A stretch of DNA of 64,000 bases from Candidatus Leptovillus affinis (GTDB lineage: Bacteria > Chloroflexota > Anaerolineae > Promineifilales > Promineifilaceae), in assembly GCA_016705235.1 (NCBI GenBank), contig JADIYP010000005.1, positions 186,001 through 250,000 on the forward strand. Reading direction: 5' to 3'. The translations under genes and the position numbers were made by a program. The notes below the pieces were generated by a model, which had not been told where the DNA came from, searched no databases, and saw only the letters and a program-made list of their open reading frames with translations. Positions within the stretch are counted from its first letter, which is position 1. Each line of letters begins with the position of its first letter. This document shows positions 62,881-64,000 of this stretch, one piece after another.

Positions 62881-63084
62881 CTGATTGAGTCTCCTACTGC
62901 TTAGATTACACACCGGGAAGTTATCCTAACATAGTTGCCAGAAATTGCAAAATGGGAACCATGGGGGATTGAGGTTCAGATAGGTCGCTTGCCGGTCGAA
63001 CAGCCAAAGTGACAATTGAATGAAGCTCCATAGTTGTGAGGGCGTTACCTGGTGGACCTTGTAGACCGCCGACTTCCCCAAAAA
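62881..63084. other. Divergent intergenic region
   Basis: Holds the unseen minus-strand pyr promoter and the upstream part of the Rrf2 promoters. TGTCA-type units recur near 63086, 63101 and 63125. I see no gene. Confidence 0.4.
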
Positions 63085-63113
63085 TTGTCAAGATGAAATG
63101 TGTCATATAATAT
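63085..63113 (+). promoter_or_regulatory. Sigma-70 promoter P1 of the Rrf2 gene
   Basis: TTGTCA, 17 bp, TAATAT. A second promoter lies nearer the gene. Confidence 0.55.
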
Positions 63114-63145
63114 ATGTAACAAATGTCACTAATATACTGCATCGC

Positions 63146-63190
63146 TTGCCAGATGTTCTAATGTAACTATAATTTGGACTAATTAGGTCC
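63146..63190 (+). promoter_or_regulatory. Promoter P2 and possible operator of the Rrf2 gene
   Basis: TTGCCA, 16 bp, TATAAT (63168-63173), followed by GGACTAATTAGGTCC (63176-63190), an imperfect dyad in the start region. A self-repression site for the Rrf2 protein is possible. Confidence 0.45.
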
Positions 63191-63199
63191 ACAATAATT

Positions 63200-63703
63200 A
63201 TGTTTCAAATTAGTCGACGTGTAGATTATGCCATGCGAGTCATGGTTGAATTGGGACAACGGGAAGCGGGGGCTATCGTGTCGACGCGAGAGATTTCCCG
63301 GCGTACGGCCGTTCCCAAAGCCTTCTTGCACAAAATAACAACCGATCTGGTAAAATCTTCACTGGTAAGCACTTCTTCTGGTCCAATGGGTGGGTTAGCC
63401 CTGGCCCAGCCCTCATCTGAGATAACCGTTTTACAGATAATAGAAGCCATTGAAGGCCCAATCTGCATCAACGTCTGCCTGGTTCGCCCACACGAATGTC
63501 CTCGAGACATGGTCTGCCCGGTGCATGGCTTGTGGGGGCGTTTGCAAACCGCTCTAGTGGCAGAATTACAAAGCGTGACGCTAGAACATTTGGCTGCGGA
63601 AGCAAAAAATCTCAAACAGCATCCGCAGCGCCCAAGTTATGTTTCCTATCTTTTCGCGGAAACAAATGAGCAAGCAGTAACCATGGGTGGAATTCGTCAA
63701 TGA
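63200..63703 (+). CDS. Rrf2-family regulator with Cys cluster
   Basis: 167 residues. Winged HTH (FQISRRVDYAMRVMVELGQ, STREISRRTAVPKAFLHKITTDLVKSSLVSTSSGPMGGLALA) and a Cys segment (ICINVCLVRPHECPRDMVCPVHGLW) that can bind an Fe-S cluster as in IscR/NsrR. It likely senses redox state, NO or iron. Its stop overlaps the next start (ATGA), linking it to SCO1-type copper delivery and respiration. Confidence 0.92.
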   Translation: MFQISRRVDYAMRVMVELGQREAGAIVSTREISRRTAVPKAFLHKITTDLVKSSLVSTSSGPMGGLALAQPSSEITVLQIIEAIEGPICINVCLVRPHECPRDMVCPVHGLWGRLQTALVAELQSVTLEHLAAEAKNLKQHPQRPSYVSYLFAETNEQAVTMGGIRQ

Positions 63704-64000
63704 GCGCCTCAGGCGATTTAATCATAAAACCGCAACAGCCCGGCAAAAAGAAGGGCATTGGTCTAAATTTCCCGACCATCATGTTCTCTGTGTTGGGGTT
63801 GTTGACGTTGGGTCTCTTTGCTTTTGTCACCATCCGGCCCATTCAGGTGCTGCCACGAATCACATTGGCTCCAGGCTATTCCCTCATCGACGCCAATGGC
63901 GATGCAGTCACGAATGAAGATTTCCGTGGCAGTTTAGTTCTTTATAATTTTACCTATCTGAATTGTGAAACCCCCTGCCTGGAAACAACCGGGGTTATGC
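63700..64000 (+). CDS. SCO1/SenC-like copper chaperone (5' part)
   Basis: Begins MSASGDLIIKPQQPGKKKG, has one TM anchor (FPTIMFSVLGLLTLGLFAFV), then a thioredoxin-like start (SLIDANGDAVTNEDFRGSLV, YNFTYLNCETPC). CETPC gives the CxxxC copper site. The window ends at residue ~100. SCO proteins deliver copper to cytochrome oxidase CuA. It is coupled to the Rrf2 gene. Confidence 0.88.
   Translation, partial: MSASGDLIIKPQQPGKKKGIGLNFPTIMFSVLGLLTLGLFAFVTIRPIQVLPRITLAPGYSLIDANGDAVTNEDFRGSLVLYNFTYLNCETPCLETTGVM

Noticed and set aside
63060..63092. Minus-strand pyr promoter with TTGACA at 63086-63091
   Set aside because: No acceptable -10 at 16-19 bp was found.

Overview
The window looks like a piece of a Chloroflexota chromosome, probably Anaerolineae-like. 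That placement is inference: no rRNA or marker gene is present. It rests on a bacterial locus of archaellum-type genes, very large ATP-dependent LuxR regulators, GAF-rich histidine kinases, Thr/Pro-linkered secreted proteins with PPC and DUF11 modules, and a CAD-like dihydroorotase. The palindrome ACGGCCGT recurs at high density in genes and spacers, much as HIP1 does in cyanobacteria, and acts as a signature of resident DNA.

Layout. 1-11.3 kb: a frameshifted, incomplete surface protein (repeats of carboxypeptidase-regulatory type plus an ABC solute-binding domain), then a GH81 beta-1,3-glucanase under two LacI-type operators and a GH32 fructosidase. 11.8-16.9 kb: two histidine kinases and an OmpR-type regulator. 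17.1-30.2 kb: an archaellum-like cluster with archaellin, ArlD/E-like, two ArlF/G-like stator proteins, HPt, CheY-like receiver, a receiver-ArlH fusion, ArlI, ArlJ, an unknown two-TM protein and a class III prepilin peptidase, followed by PilN-like (frameshifted) and PilO-like genes. 30.5-47.0 kb: a type I CRISPR-Cas locus (cas4-cas2-cas1 on minus; cas3, cas8, cas7, cas5, cas6 on plus) interrupted by three toxin-antitoxin modules, all on the strand opposite the effector genes. Two solitary 23-nt copies of the 3' part of the CRISPR repeat lie upstream of two antitoxin genes. The array has about 36 repeats and ends in a transposase remnant. 47.4-57.3 kb: a duplicated cassette (LuxR/MalT-like regulator, ~80-aa protein, membrane protein, zinc-free MDR oxidoreductase), poor in ACGGCCGT and probably acquired later. 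57.7-64 kb: a small membrane protein, a two-FAS1 secreted protein, a HAD phosphatase, pyrB and pyrC behind a leader-peptide/terminator attenuator, and an Rrf2 regulator coupled to a SCO1-like gene cut by the window end.

How the parts may work together. The kinases and regulator precede the archaellum genes. The HPt and free receiver sit directly before an ArlH that carries its own receiver domain, so a phosphorelay may control archaellum assembly or switching at the motor ATPase. The CRISPR half-repeats next to antitoxin promoters suggest Cas-dependent control of toxin-antitoxin modules, similar in concept to CreTA. The pyr leader suggests UTP-sensing attenuation.

Limits: functions come from motifs read by eye. 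Several single-base frameshifts could be sequencing errors. Domain positions are approximate.
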